Positions 24,852 through 34,252 of a stretch of 64,000 bases of DNA are shown one piece after another (the stretch's first letter is position 1; every line of letters begins with the position of its first letter). The translations under genes were made by a program, and so were the position numbers. The notes below the pieces were generated by a model. It worked only from the letters and a program-made list of their open reading frames with translations, was not told the origin of the DNA and made no database searches. Origin of the DNA: Betaproteobacteria bacterium (GTDB taxonomy: Bacteria; Pseudomonadota; Gammaproteobacteria; Burkholderiales; Usitatibacteraceae); NCBI GenBank assembly GCA_016791265.1, contig JAEUMY010000022.1:124001-188000 (forward strand), written 5' to 3'.

Positions 24852-26576
24852 CTAGTCGCCGCTGGATGCGGCGTCGAACCCCGCCGTGACCTTCTGCTTG
24901 CGGCGCCCATAGCGCCAGATCTGGCCGAAGCGGTCGAACTTGTCCCGCCACGAGAGGTTCTCGGAGGCCATCGCTTCCATGAAGTCCGAGATTCGCCTCG
25001 ACAGCACGACCGTGAAGAGTGCCAAGAGCGTCGTCGGCACGAACACGGCGAAGAAAATGGCGAACTTGCTCCACTGCGACTGGTCGGCGTAGCTGAAAAT
25101 GTTCATGCCGAGGAAGCCGGTGACGATGGTGCCCACCATGCCGCACGCGGACACGACGGTGAGGCGCATGGTGCTGTCGGCCTGCTTTCTCATGCGGTCG
25201 TTGTCGAGGTACTGGTTGATGTCGTGCGCTTCTTCCCGCACCTCGCGGTAGATGTGGTCGGTGCCCAGCTCCTGCCGCCACTTCAGGAAAAAATCGCTGG
25301 CCTGCACCTGATTGGAAATCTCGTGGAACCAGTAGCGATGATTGAAGCGCAGGAACACCTCCAGCGCCTGGCGCACGTTGCGCTTGAAGTCCTTCACCGA
25401 CTCGACGTTGTAGACATCCAGCCGCTCCACCGCGCGCGAGAAGCGGTTGGAGAACGACAACAGCGCGGCCTTGTGAAAGTGCGCGATGAGGCCGACTTGA
25501 TAGAACGGATGGCGGAAATGGCGCTTCAAATCGCGACGGTCGTCCGAGTACTTCGTGATCATCGCGAACGAGAGGCCAGCGAAGATGTAGCGGGTGTTCA
25601 TGCCGATGTCCGAGCGCTCCGCGTCCCAGTAGCGGTCGTAGCAGTTGACCCGCTCGAAGCTGGCGAGAAACGATTCCGCGTAGGGCAGCGTGTCCGACGG
25701 CCCCCACTTGGCCGCCGAACCGATGCGGATCATGTCGCCGCGCGTGAGATCGCGCGGCTCATCGAATGAGAGATAAGACATGAGCGGGATGCGCTTGTTC
25801 TCGATCTGAAAGTACTTGATGACGCCGCCCTTCTTGTAGTTCGGCACCAGCGGCTGCAGCAGGAACTCCCAGTGCGTGGCGAGCGGCGTCTGGCGCGCAT
25901 CGCGCACCAGCCCCTGGTAGCGCGCACGGTCGCCGTAGTCGCTCGACGCCAGCACGCGGCCGGAGGCATCGAGAAAGCTCACCGCGTCGGTGCAGTGCGC
26001 GCCCCGCGACGCCGACTCCCAAGCCGGCGGATAGGGCCGGCCGAAGCGGTCGAGCAGTTCGACCGCCTGCTCCAGCGGGATGTCATAGCCAAACACCTCG
26101 AAGGCGACGATGGCGATGTCCACGTCGTTGAAGAGATACAAACGCAGCCGCCCGACATCCAGCTCCAGCGGCGCCTGGTCCGCGTGCAGCGTCACGCGAA
26201 TATTCGCGATGTCGTCGCGGCGGAAAATATGCATCGACGCCTGCGCCGCCTTGCCGTCCTCGCCCACGCCGTAGAGAAAGCGCTGCACGTACGGCAGGAA
26301 GTAGACGAATTCCTCGTACCCCACCTCGCAGGACTCGTCTTCGATCAGCAGCGGATCGGCCACTTTCTTCCAGGCCCCTGGACTCTTCTTGAGAATGTCC
26401 CAATAGGCCGTGAAGCCGGTGTCGCGGTTGATGCGCCGCAACTGCAATGGCCAGAGCAGAATCTGGTGGAATTCGCGGACGGTTGTGTCGGGCACGATGG
26501 TGGCGTGTGGGTATTTTTTTGGTTTTTGGTGCCCCCAACCCAATACGGGAGGGAGACGACATGGCGCGGTGCTCAC
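24852..26576 (-). CDS. Divergent CorA-like membrane protein
   Basis: Up to 574 residues. The C-terminus has two transmembrane helices, the first followed by the CorA signature Gly-Met-Asn (TGFLGMNIFSYADQ), then a second helix (FAIFFAVFVPTTLLALFTVV) and a cytoplasmic tail. The large N-terminal domain (VREFHQILLWPLQLRRI, FRRDDIANIRVTLHADQAPLELDVGRLRLYLFNDVDIAIVAFEVFGYDIPLEQAVELLDRFGRPYPP) is not a standard CorA domain. Divalent-cation transport is plausible but unproven. The GTG at 26576 lacks a good ribosome site, so the true start may be further in (GTG before PDTTVREF). A palindrome copy at 26196-26207 is read as ANIR. Confidence 0.75.
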   Translation of the reverse strand: MSTAPCRLPPVLGWGHQKPKKYPHATIVPDTTVREFHQILLWPLQLRRINRDTGFTAYWDILKKSPGAWKKVADPLLIEDESCEVGYEEFVYFLPYVQRFLYGVGEDGKAAQASMHIFRRDDIANIRVTLHADQAPLELDVGRLRLYLFNDVDIAIVAFEVFGYDIPLEQAVELLDRFGRPYPPAWESASRGAHCTDAVSFLDASGRVLASSDYGDRARYQGLVRDARQTPLATHWEFLLQPLVPNYKKGGVIKYFQIENKRIPLMSYLSFDEPRDLTRGDMIRIGSAAKWGPSDTLPYAESFLASFERVNCYDRYWDAERSDIGMNTRYIFAGLSFAMITKYSDDRRDLKRHFRHPFYQVGLIAHFHKAALLSFSNRFSRAVERLDVYNVESVKDFKRNVRQALEVFLRFNHRYWFHEISNQVQASDFFLKWRQELGTDHIYREVREEAHDINQYLDNDRMRKQADSTMRLTVVSACGMVGTIVTGFLGMNIFSYADQSQWSKFAIFFAVFVPTTLLALFTVVLSRRISDFMEAMASENLSWRDKFDRFGQIWRYGRRKQKVTAGFDAASSGD

Positions 26577-26629
26577 CGCACCGCGATCTGCCGCATTATC
26601 CCCTTACCCTCACGCAGCGTGAAGGGTCT

Positions 26630-27055
26630 TCACCCTTTCGGCGGAAACGCCTGAAACCAGAGCGTGTACGCCCAGCAGCCCGCGCAAAATGAAAACGCCC
26701 ACTCCAGGGTGGAAAAAACGAGCAACACATAGACAGGCACGACCCAGAACGACTGCCCGCCGAGATAGAGACCGACCGCCGCCGAGCTCGCGATGCACAG
26801 GAGCTTGGCCGCGAACATCTTGGCGCCGGCGTTCTCCTTCTTGCCCGCCCAGCCGCGCGACTCGAACAGCTTCACCCAGACGCCGTGCATCGGCTCTCGA
26901 TGGTGGCCGAAGAAGCCGCGAATGAAACCCTGGACCGCCGGGATGACCATGAGCCACGGCGAGAGCGTGTAGGCCAGCAGGCACATGACAAACGTGAGAA
27001 ACGCCTCGAAGCGGATCACGTTGGACCAGACGGGTGGGATGTCGAAGCGGAGCAT
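26630..27055 (-). CDS. DUF4395 integral membrane protein
   Basis: A 141-residue protein with about four hydrophobic helices: FEAFLTFVMCLLAYTLSPWLMVIPAVQGFIRG, FAAKLLCIASSAAVGLYLGG and VVPVYVLLVFSTLEWAFSFCAGCWAYTLW. A charged loop (HHREPMHGVWVKLFESRGWAGKKENAGAKMF) and the CAGC motif near the C-terminus are typical of DUF4395, which is often found near thiol-redox or sulfur genes; no such partner is here. It stops 53 bases before the CorA-like gene on the same strand. Confidence 0.85.
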   Translation of the reverse strand: MLRFDIPPVWSNVIRFEAFLTFVMCLLAYTLSPWLMVIPAVQGFIRGFFGHHREPMHGVWVKLFESRGWAGKKENAGAKMFAAKLLCIASSAAVGLYLGGQSFWVVPVYVLLVFSTLEWAFSFCAGCWAYTLWFQAFPPKG

Positions 27056-27081
27056 GGGTTGGGTGAGTGTCTGTGGCGGCT

Positions 27082-27093
27082 GCGAATATTCGC
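27082..27093. repeat. GCGAATATTCGC copy upstream of the DUF4395 gene
   Basis: Palindrome TGCGAATATTCGCA, 26 bases upstream of the DUF4395 start and downstream of the prolyl oligopeptidase gene. Confidence 0.9.
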
Positions 27094-27184
27094 ATCAGAA
27101 TCGCCCTGATGCAACGAGGCCAAATTCCGGGTTCAAGTATCGCGAGATTGGGGGACTTCGCTCAGACCCAATCGAACAGACTGA

Positions 27185-29458
27185 CTAATTCGCAAGTTGA
27201 AACCCCGCCTGCCCCGTCTGCCACAACAGAAACGCATAGACATCCGCCAACTCCTCATTGGCCGATGAACGCGATACCGCGGAGCTATGCCCTGCGCCGT
27301 AGTCGAGCCGCAGAAGCACCGGCTTTTCCTTCTCGCTGGACAGCGTGGCCGACTGCAGGCGGGCGGCGAACTTGAGCGAATTCCACGGCTCGACGCGCGG
27401 GTCGTTGGCGCCGGTGGTGAGCAGCACCGCCGGATAGGCCACCTTGTCTTTCACGTTGTGAAACGCGGAAGTCTCGAAGAGCCAGCGGAATTCGTCGAGT
27501 TTGGTGACGGTGCCGAACTCGACGACGTTGGGTTTGCCATTGGGCGTCGTCTCCATGCGCAGCAGGTCGAGCACACCCACGCGCGGCACGACAGCGGCGA
27601 AAAGGTCGGGCCGGCGCACCAGTGCGTTGCCGACCGTGATGCCGCCCGCGCTGCCGCCCGTGGCCACGAGTTTGCGCGGGTTGGTGAAGCCGCGCTCGAT
27701 GAGAAATTCGGCGCAGGCGATGAAGTCGTTGATGGTGTTGTTCTTGTTGGCCTTCTGTCCGCCGCGATGCCACATTTCGCCGTATTCGCCGCCGCCGCGC
27801 ACGTGGCAGGTGGCGAAGATGCCCCCACGTTCGAGCAACGCCATGCGCTGCGGCACGAAGCTGGGACTCTGGGTGATGCCATAGGCGCCGTAGCCGGTGA
27901 GGAGCGTGGGATGATCCTTGGTGAGCGTCGTGCCCTTCTTGTAGATCATGGACACCGGAATGCGCTGCCCGTCCGTCGCGCGGGCGAAAAGGCGCACTTC
28001 ATCGTACTCATCGAAGTTGACCGGCGATTTCGGCAACAAGCCGGTATCGCGAATATTCGCGGTCTTGGCTTCCACGATGGCGTAGTGCGGCGCCTCGGTC
28101 CAGCCTTCCAGCCGCACCACCGCACCCGGCACGGACGGATCGGCGATGAGCTGACGCACCGCGAGATCGAACTTCAGGCGGACGAACTCAAGCTTTGAGC
28201 CAAAGGAATCGCTCTTGAAATTGAGCCGCTGCAACTGGTCCACGCCGCCCACGATGAACTTGACGTACAGCGCGTCGGACCCGATGGCGATGTCGCTCAC
28301 GACCTTGTCGGTCTCGGGCACGACGACCCTGGCCTTGGCGATGTCCGGCGCGTCGAGCGAGAGGCGCAGCACCTTGCGATTCATGGCCTGACGATGGGTG
28401 ACCAGGAAGAGGTCTTTGTCGTAAGCGGCAAGCTTCACCACTTGGTCACGGCGGTCGACGATCTTCTTCCACGGCGTGCCGGGCTTGCCGATGCTGGCGA
28501 CAGGCGCCGCGAAAATGGTGCGCTCGTTCTCGTCGCCGCGCTGAACGATGGCAAGCGCGGTCGTGCTGCCGCGCGGCACGAGAATTTGCGGAATGTCGAT
28601 GTCGATCAACTCCCCAGCCGCCGCGCCGCTGACCGCTTCGCCGATGCCGAAAATGAGTGTGTCGGTGTTGGGATGTTTGCCCAGCTGGTGGCGATAGACC
28701 TTGCTGTTGACGTAGCCCACCGCGGCACCCGGCTCGGGGGGCGGCAGCTTGTTGTAGAACACCTCGCGGCTGTTCGGGTGCCACGAGACGATGCTGCCGT
28801 AACGCGTGCCAGGGATGACGATGCCGATGTCGTTGCCCTTGCCCAGTTCCACGATGCGCAACGTCGAGTCCTCGTTGCCGCGCGGGCTGGTGCCGTAGGC
28901 GACATGCCGGCCATCCGGGGACGGCGCGAACCAGTCGATGGAGAGCTTTTCATCGGGGGACCCCACCTTGTCCGGATCGACCAGCAAGCGTTCGGGACCA
29001 TTCATGCCGTCGCGGACGTAGAGCTTGCGTTTGGCATCACCCGGCGCCAGCTTGAAATAGAACACGCGACCCGCCGCCAACTTGACGCCGGTGATGGCGA
29101 CGCTCGATTGCGACAGCTCGTTGATGCGCGCGGCCAGCGCGGCGCGGCCGGGAATCTTGTCCAGCATGCCGCGCGCGAAGTCGTTTTGCGCCTTCATCAA
29201 CGCCTGCACTTCCGGATTTTTCAAGTCCTCCATGTAGCGGTAGGGGTCGACGACTTGCGTGCCGTGATAGTTGTCCGTCACCGGGCGGATGGGCACGGCC
29301 GGATACGACGGTGCGGGCGGTGGCGGCGGCTTCACCTCCGCCGGTGGCTGGGGCGGCGGGGCCGGCCTGATCAGCGGAATCACTTCGCACCCTGCGACCA
29401 GCACGACCAGCAGCGACGAAATCAGAACGGAACGCGATGAGGAAAATTGGGCCGGCAT
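27185..29458 (-). CDS. Prolyl oligopeptidase-family lipoprotein (S9)
   Basis: A 757-residue serine peptidase exported as a lipoprotein: the ATG at 29458 gives a signal ending in lipobox LVAGC, followed by a Pro-rich linker. The beta-propeller N-domain starts at PVTDNYHGTQVVDPYRYMEDL. The catalytic domain has GYGAYGITQSPSF, the nucleophile Ser near 603 in GGSAGG, Asp near 686 in NDPRV and His near 724 in GAGHSS, all intact. It cleaves short peptides after proline in the periplasm or at the outer membrane. A palindrome copy at 28049-28060 is read as ANIR (KTANIRDTGLLPK). It is divergent from mnmC. Confidence 0.92.
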   Translation of the reverse strand: MPAQFSSSRSVLISSLLVVLVAGCEVIPLIRPAPPPQPPAEVKPPPPPAPSYPAVPIRPVTDNYHGTQVVDPYRYMEDLKNPEVQALMKAQNDFARGMLDKIPGRAALAARINELSQSSVAITGVKLAAGRVFYFKLAPGDAKRKLYVRDGMNGPERLLVDPDKVGSPDEKLSIDWFAPSPDGRHVAYGTSPRGNEDSTLRIVELGKGNDIGIVIPGTRYGSIVSWHPNSREVFYNKLPPPEPGAAVGYVNSKVYRHQLGKHPNTDTLIFGIGEAVSGAAAGELIDIDIPQILVPRGSTTALAIVQRGDENERTIFAAPVASIGKPGTPWKKIVDRRDQVVKLAAYDKDLFLVTHRQAMNRKVLRLSLDAPDIAKARVVVPETDKVVSDIAIGSDALYVKFIVGGVDQLQRLNFKSDSFGSKLEFVRLKFDLAVRQLIADPSVPGAVVRLEGWTEAPHYAIVEAKTANIRDTGLLPKSPVNFDEYDEVRLFARATDGQRIPVSMIYKKGTTLTKDHPTLLTGYGAYGITQSPSFVPQRMALLERGGIFATCHVRGGGEYGEMWHRGGQKANKNNTINDFIACAEFLIERGFTNPRKLVATGGSAGGITVGNALVRRPDLFAAVVPRVGVLDLLRMETTPNGKPNVVEFGTVTKLDEFRWLFETSAFHNVKDKVAYPAVLLTTGANDPRVEPWNSLKFAARLQSATLSSEKEKPVLLRLDYGAGHSSAVSRSSANEELADVYAFLLWQTGQAGFQLAN

Positions 29459-29569
29459 GGGAGTCCTGCTAGGCGGAAGGATCGAAGGATTATAGCCGCG
29501 CGGCATGACCCGCAAGCGGCCGCTCCCGCTCGTGTCGTGGATCAGCGACGCGACGCTATACTCGCCGCC

Positions 29570-31516
29570 ATGTCATCGCACTCATCGCGAATCGTTCCCG
29601 CCACGCTTGCGTTCAACACCGGCGGCACGCCGGTCTCGCCCGCTTTCGACGACGTGTATCACAGCGCGTCCGGTGAGCGCGGGCCGTGGGGACAGGCCGA
29701 AGAAGTCTTTCTGCGCGGGAATGGCTTGCTGGGTGAGACGTCGCGCTGGCGCGGACGGCGGCACTTCACCGTTCTTGAAACCGGCTTCGGTCTCGGGCTC
29801 AATTTCATCGCCACGGCGAGCGCGTGGCTGAACGATTCGGGGCGCGGTGAATGGCTGCATTTCATGTCGGTGGAGAAGCATCCGTTTCAGCAGGAAGACA
29901 TGCGAACGCTTTGGCGGCGGCTTGCCCGGGACATGGAACGCAAGCTCGTCGATGAACTCGTCCAACAGTGGCCGCTGCTGACCCCCGGCCTGCATCGCCT
30001 CGAATTCGCAGGGTGCCGCATCAAGCTCACGCTCGCGTTCGGCGACGCCGTCACCTTGCTACCCAAGCTGGCGCTTTCCGCCGACGCGATCTATCTCGAC
30101 GGCTTCGCCCCGCGCAAGAATCCCGAGCTCTGGTCTCCGCGAATATTCGCAAGCCTGGCGAAACTCGCCGCGAGGGATGCGACAGTCGCCACCTGGTCAG
30201 CGTCCGCATCAGTGCGCGATGGCCTCGCAGCGGCAGGTTTCGCGATGCGCCGCGAACCCGGCTACGGCGGCAAGCGGCACCAGTTGAACGGTGTGTACAC
30301 GGGCCACATCCGTCGAGCCGCATTCACTCCAGCGGAACGCCGCGCCATCGTCATCGGTGCCGGGCTGGCGGGCTGTGGCATCACGCATGCACTGACGCGG
30401 CGCGGCTGGCGCGTGACGCTGATCGACAGGCATGACGCGCCCGCGCGGGAAGCGTCGGGCAATCTCGCCGGCACGTTTCACCCGGTCATGTCGCGCGATG
30501 ACAATCTGCTGGCCCGGCTCACGCGCAATGCATTTCTCAACAACTTGCGCGCGTGGCGGACGCTGCACGCAGCGCAGCCATTCGCCTGGGCCACGACCGG
30601 CGCGCTGCAACTGCCGAGCGAGCGCCGGCGCGGCGCGGGGCTGCCGCCGGTGGCTGACTGGCCGCCGGAACTGGTGCGCGCCGTCAATGCCGATGATGCG
30701 CGCCAATTCACCGGCGCGCCGCTAACGGATGGAGGCTTGTGGTTTCCCGACGGCGGCTGGTTGCAGCCGGCTTCGCTTTGCGCGGCCCAGCTTGCGGCAA
30801 GCGCCGGCAACACCTTGCGAATATTCGCAACGGCGGTTGACCGTTGCGAATATTCGCAAGACGGCTGGAAAGGGACGCGTGAAGATGGCGGGATCATCGC
30901 CGAGGCGCCCGTTCTGATTCTCGCCAACGCGCTCGACGCGCAACGTCTTCTTCCCGCCCACTCTCTGCCGTTGAAAGCCGTCCGCGGGCAGCTCACCCAT
31001 CTGCCCGCCGATGCGCTCCCGCGACTCAAAGCCTGCGTCTGCGGCAATGGCTATCTTCTGCCAGCGCTGCACGGCGAAATCGTCAGCGGCGCCACGTACG
31101 GGCCAGGCGATACCGCGACCGATGTGCGCGAAGCGGACCACGCAGACAATCTGCGCCGCGTCGCGGAAATCGTCACGGCCGATCTGTCGTCGCTTGACGC
31201 GGCCGCGCTGAATGGCCGCGCCAGCGTGCGCTGCGTGACACCTGACCGCCTGCCTGTCATCGGCGCGCTGCCCGACCCGGATGCCGCCGCGACAACCCCT
31301 TCACGCGCCAGGCGCTTGCCGGGCCTCTACTGCGCCACCGGCTTCGCGTCGCGCGGCATCTTATGGGGTACATTCGCGGGCGAAGTCATCGCGGCACAGA
31401 TTGAAGGCGAACCGTTGCCCACCGAGAAAGACCTGCTGGCCGCCATCGACCCGGCGCGCACGCTGAAAGTCGCCGCATCATCCGGCGACGAATCGCAAAA
31501 AAGGAAGCGCGCATGA
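29570..31516 (+). CDS. mnmC: Bifunctional tRNA 5-methylaminomethyl-2-thiouridine methyltransferase/oxidoreductase
   Basis: A 648-residue two-domain enzyme completing mnm5s2U34 in tRNA. The N-terminal SAM-dependent methyltransferase has FTVLETGFGLGLNFIA and DAIYLDGFAPRKNPELWSP. The C-terminal FAD-dependent oxidoreductase has AIVIGAGLAGCGITHALTRRGW, REASGNLAGTFHPV, VRCVTPDRLPVIG and GLYCATGFASRGILWG. The ATG at 29570 is used; the longer frame runs into the divergent gene. It carries three palindrome copies: 30139-30150 (RIFA) and the pair 30817-30828/30846-30857, which forms a 20-bp inverted repeat read as RIFATAVDRCEYSQ in the FAD domain. Confidence 0.95.
   Translation: MSSHSSRIVPATLAFNTGGTPVSPAFDDVYHSASGERGPWGQAEEVFLRGNGLLGETSRWRGRRHFTVLETGFGLGLNFIATASAWLNDSGRGEWLHFMSVEKHPFQQEDMRTLWRRLARDMERKLVDELVQQWPLLTPGLHRLEFAGCRIKLTLAFGDAVTLLPKLALSADAIYLDGFAPRKNPELWSPRIFASLAKLAARDATVATWSASASVRDGLAAAGFAMRREPGYGGKRHQLNGVYTGHIRRAAFTPAERRAIVIGAGLAGCGITHALTRRGWRVTLIDRHDAPAREASGNLAGTFHPVMSRDDNLLARLTRNAFLNNLRAWRTLHAAQPFAWATTGALQLPSERRRGAGLPPVADWPPELVRAVNADDARQFTGAPLTDGGLWFPDGGWLQPASLCAAQLAASAGNTLRIFATAVDRCEYSQDGWKGTREDGGIIAEAPVLILANALDAQRLLPAHSLPLKAVRGQLTHLPADALPRLKACVCGNGYLLPALHGEIVSGATYGPGDTATDVREADHADNLRRVAEIVTADLSSLDAAALNGRASVRCVTPDRLPVIGALPDPDAAATTPSRARRLPGLYCATGFASRGILWGTFAGEVIAAQIEGEPLPTEKDLLAAIDPARTLKVAASSGDESQKRKRA
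30814..30860. repeat. Paired GCGAATATTCGC copies forming a 20-bp inverted repeat inside mnmC
   Basis: CTTGCGAATATTCGCAACGG (30814-30833) and its exact reverse complement (30841-30860) are separated by seven bases. Each arm itself contains the 12-bp palindrome, so the region can form one long hairpin or two small ones. It lies in frame in the oxidoreductase domain and adds no stop. Confidence 0.92.
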
Positions 31517-32076
31517 AAACACTCTTGCTGCTGTTGCCGCCGCTGCTGCTCTCAGGCTGCGCGCTGCTCATCGAAACCGCGCCGCAGGTCACGCAGTCCA
31601 CGGCCGCGATGATGACCCAACTGCCACTCTCCGACGCCTGGCATGAAGGGCGGCGCGCGCAGTACATCACGACCGACGTTTCCGACGAGGCGATGGCCAT
31701 CAAGGCCAACGCCAATTTCGCCCCCCGCCTCCGGGACGCCATTGCCCCCGGGCCGAAAGTGCCGGGGCGCCGCCATGCGCTCGAGCGCGTGTACAAGTTC
31801 ACCAACTTTTCCCAGCCCGTCGTGTTCCCCTCGATCCCGCTACCCAGCGGCCCGGCCAGCCGCGACGCCAGCTACAGCCCGCTTTGGCAAGTGGTGGAAG
31901 TCACGTGGACGCCGGGCAGCGTCCCGGCGGAGCTGCGCTCCGAAGAGGCGATTCTCAAAGCGGAAGACGCAGGCCGCGTCCAACTCGCGATTCTGGATGT
32001 CGTCGTCAATTGTCCGGTCATCTGGTCGGAGGCCGGCGGGCTGCTGCCCGGAGCAGGGCGCTTTCGCACGCCCTGA
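31513..32076 (+). CDS. Hypothetical lipoprotein translationally coupled to mnmC
   Basis: A 187-residue protein whose ATG overlaps the mnmC stop (ATGA). It has a very hydrophobic signal sequence with lipobox (MKTLLLLLPPLLLSGC). The mature part (APQVTQSTAAMMTQLPLSDAW, FAPRLRDAIAPG, VYKFTNFSQPVVFPSIPLPSG, LWQVVEVTWTPGSVPAELRSEEAILKAEDAGRVQLAILDVVVNCPVI) matches no family I can name. It lies convergent with the DUF547 gene. The lipoprotein assignment is clear; the function is unknown. Confidence 0.8.
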   Translation: MKTLLLLLPPLLLSGCALLIETAPQVTQSTAAMMTQLPLSDAWHEGRRAQYITTDVSDEAMAIKANANFAPRLRDAIAPGPKVPGRRHALERVYKFTNFSQPVVFPSIPLPSGPASRDASYSPLWQVVEVTWTPGSVPAELRSEEAILKAEDAGRVQLAILDVVVNCPVIWSEAGGLLPGAGRFRTP

Positions 32077-32087
32077 ATGGTGACGCA

Positions 32088-32861
32088 TCACCGGCGCGCG
32101 TTCACCGTCCAGTCATACGGAATGAACCGGACTGCGTAGTCGGACGGCAATGGCTCGGCGCGATAGCGGTTTGCATACGTGGTCAACGATGGCGCCACCG
32201 CGAGAAAATCGGCGGTGAAGAAGTCGAAGATTTCCGACAGCCACACCGTGCGCGCCGCGCGATCCACGCGCACATGGCGCGGATCATTCATGAAGCGCAC
32301 CGTCTCCCGCTGCAACTGTGTCTCCAGCATGGCTGCGGAGAACGGCACGCGCGGCAGGGTGGGACAACCGACCGACATGCAATTCAACGCGAAATGCACA
32401 CGCGGTTCGCCGAGCGTGCGAATCAGCTTGTTCTCGTAGTCGTAGAGTGAAATCTCCTGCCCCCCCACACGCACCTTGGCCAGCCAGAAGAAGCGCACCT
32501 TGGCGAAGCCGGCCAGCGTGTCGGGGATGCCGGACTCGATCACGTTATGCATCGAGAGCGCGTTGTAGGCATTGAGGTGAAAGGCGAGCGCACTCTCTCG
32601 GGCGGGAAAGTGCGCGGGATGGCTCAGGGGCGAATGGTCATAGACCCAGGCCACGTAGCGGTTCAAATCGGCCCGGTCAGCCGCCAGCGCCTTGAAGTCC
32701 ACTCGACCCGCATCATCGACGAATCGCTCCAGCACCCGTGCCCAGGCTTCAATGGGTTCACGCGTATCCGTCGGCGCATCCGCTTGCGGGCGCGGCACGC
32801 TGGCGCAGCCCGCCAGCAAGAGCAACAGTGCAAAGAATGCGATGCGAATATTCGCCGTCAT
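32088..32861 (-). CDS. DUF547-domain lipoprotein
   Basis: A 257-residue predicted lipoprotein, last gene of the peroxiredoxin-sigma-radical SAM operon. Its ATG overlaps the radical SAM stop (ATGA). The lipobox is LLLAGC; the DUF547 core is clear: VDFKALAADRADLNRYVAWVYDHSPLSH, ALAFHLNAYNALSMHNVIE, SLYDYENKLIRTLGEPRVHFALNCMSVGCPTLPRVPFSA. The Cys and His residues of the family are kept (FALNCMSVGCP). Biochemical function unknown. The palindrome copy at 32844-32855 encodes residues 3-6 (ANIR), directly after the start codon. Confidence 0.88.
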   Translation of the reverse strand: MTANIRIAFFALLLLLAGCASVPRPQADAPTDTREPIEAWARVLERFVDDAGRVDFKALAADRADLNRYVAWVYDHSPLSHPAHFPARESALAFHLNAYNALSMHNVIESGIPDTLAGFAKVRFFWLAKVRVGGQEISLYDYENKLIRTLGEPRVHFALNCMSVGCPTLPRVPFSAAMLETQLQRETVRFMNDPRHVRVDRAARTVWLSEIFDFFTADFLAVAPSLTTYANRYRAEPLPSDYAVRFIPYDWTVNARR

Positions 32862-34252
32862 GCCGCTTTCCCCATCGGCTTGACCACCTGACCCCGCGCA
32901 CGACCGCGGGCCGTCTTGCGGGTGAGCGAAACGGCAATGCGTGTCGGGGGCGTTGCCGACCAGGTGCCATCGGCCGGGTTCCAGAAGCGCACCGCTTGTC
33001 CCGACTCCACGCGTGCCGCCTGCAGGAGATACGTGTCGCGCTTGGCGTTGTGGACGCACATGGACAGCGGCCCTTCGGGTGTCATCACCATGAAACTGCA
33101 TGCGTCGCAGCGCTCGCGGTCAAGCCCGCCGGCATCCATGAAATTGTGGATGAAGAACGACAGCTTGCCGACGCGCCCGCGCGCGCGCAGCAGTCCGCCG
33201 GACAACCGCCAGAGTGCCCCCGTCAACCACGCCGCGCCCCGCAAGAGCAATCCCGGATGGCGCAGCAGCGCGCCGCCGAAGGCGGAGAGCGTGGCCCACT
33301 TGCTGCGCCGGTCGAAGCGTGCGTTCGCCGTGGCGGCATGCACGTCCCAGGCGAGTCGCGAATCCGAGAAGAGATCTTGCACGGTATCGCCCGCGACCAA
33401 GGCAAAGGCGTAGCGGTTGCACGCCTGATGGCCGGCACTGATCGCCGTGAAATTGAGCGACGTGCCGGCAGCACTCTGCAGCGCCCGCACAACCCGCGCC
33501 TGGTCGATGGCGGCACGCTGTGCCCCTTCCCGCTCCGCACCCCGCCCGGTATCCGCCCCGAGCTGAAAGGACGCCATGCGAATATTCGCGTGCTGGGAAA
33601 GAAAGAATTTCCCAAGCATTTCCAGTTCGTTGATATTGCCCGCAAACACCGTCGTGTTGAACATGACCGCGACCGGCAGACCACGTGCCAACGCGATGTA
33701 CTGAAGCCGGATCGCGTTGAGGCTCTGCTCCGTGGGATAGCCCTCGCGCTCCTGGGTGAGATCGACATGAAAGGCCACATCGACCAGCCCCGCGTCAGAC
33801 AGCGCTTCAAGCAGGGGCCGGGTCAGCTTGATGCCATTGGTGAAGAGCGACGGCCGCAGCCCGCGTTCCGCAACCCGCCGCACGATCGCGACGAGCTCGT
33901 CGCGTGGTCGCAAGGTCGGCTCACCGCCGGTCACCTGCACATCGGTGCCGGGGCCATAGTGCGCGAGAATCATGTCGATCCGCCGGTAGACCTCTTCCAG
34001 CGGGATGTCCTTCAGCGCCTCCGAGCTCTCCGACAAATAGCAATAGGTGCAGTCCAGATTGCAGCGCTGCGTGATCTCCAGCGCCACGCAGCCGATGGCC
34101 ATGCGCCGTCCCACCGTCTGCCACGGCGCCCACTGACCGGCAGCGCGCATGCGCTCCCTGGCGGCAGCCCATGCGTCGGGCGCTGGCGTCGAGAGCGGCA
34201 GCCAGGCGGCGATGTCTTCAACCGTCAGTGGCGATGATGAAGGTCCACTCAT
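32858..34252 (-). CDS. Radical SAM protein with C-terminal SPASM-like cysteines
   Basis: A 464-residue radical SAM enzyme starting at ATG 34252, overlapping the sigma gene stop. The 4Fe-4S/SAM motif CNLDCTYC is at 64-71, with the SAM-binding VTGGEPTLRP, a TIM-barrel core (SLFTNGIKL, DVAFHVDLTQE), and a C-terminal Cys cluster (RERCDACSFMVMTPEGPLSMCVHNAKRD) that resembles an auxiliary Fe-S domain. Such enzymes often modify peptides, but no precursor-like small gene is seen here. A palindrome copy at 33578-33589 is read as ANIR (SQHANIRMASFQLG). Substrate unknown; co-expression with sigma and peroxiredoxin suggests a redox-linked role. Confidence 0.88.
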   Translation of the reverse strand: MSGPSSSPLTVEDIAAWLPLSTPAPDAWAAARERMRAAGQWAPWQTVGRRMAIGCVALEITQRCNLDCTYCYLSESSEALKDIPLEEVYRRIDMILAHYGPGTDVQVTGGEPTLRPRDELVAIVRRVAERGLRPSLFTNGIKLTRPLLEALSDAGLVDVAFHVDLTQEREGYPTEQSLNAIRLQYIALARGLPVAVMFNTTVFAGNINELEMLGKFFLSQHANIRMASFQLGADTGRGAEREGAQRAAIDQARVVRALQSAAGTSLNFTAISAGHQACNRYAFALVAGDTVQDLFSDSRLAWDVHAATANARFDRRSKWATLSAFGGALLRHPGLLLRGAAWLTGALWRLSGGLLRARGRVGKLSFFIHNFMDAGGLDRERCDACSFMVMTPEGPLSMCVHNAKRDTYLLQAARVESGQAVRFWNPADGTWSATPPTRIAVSLTRKTARGRARGQVVKPMGKAA

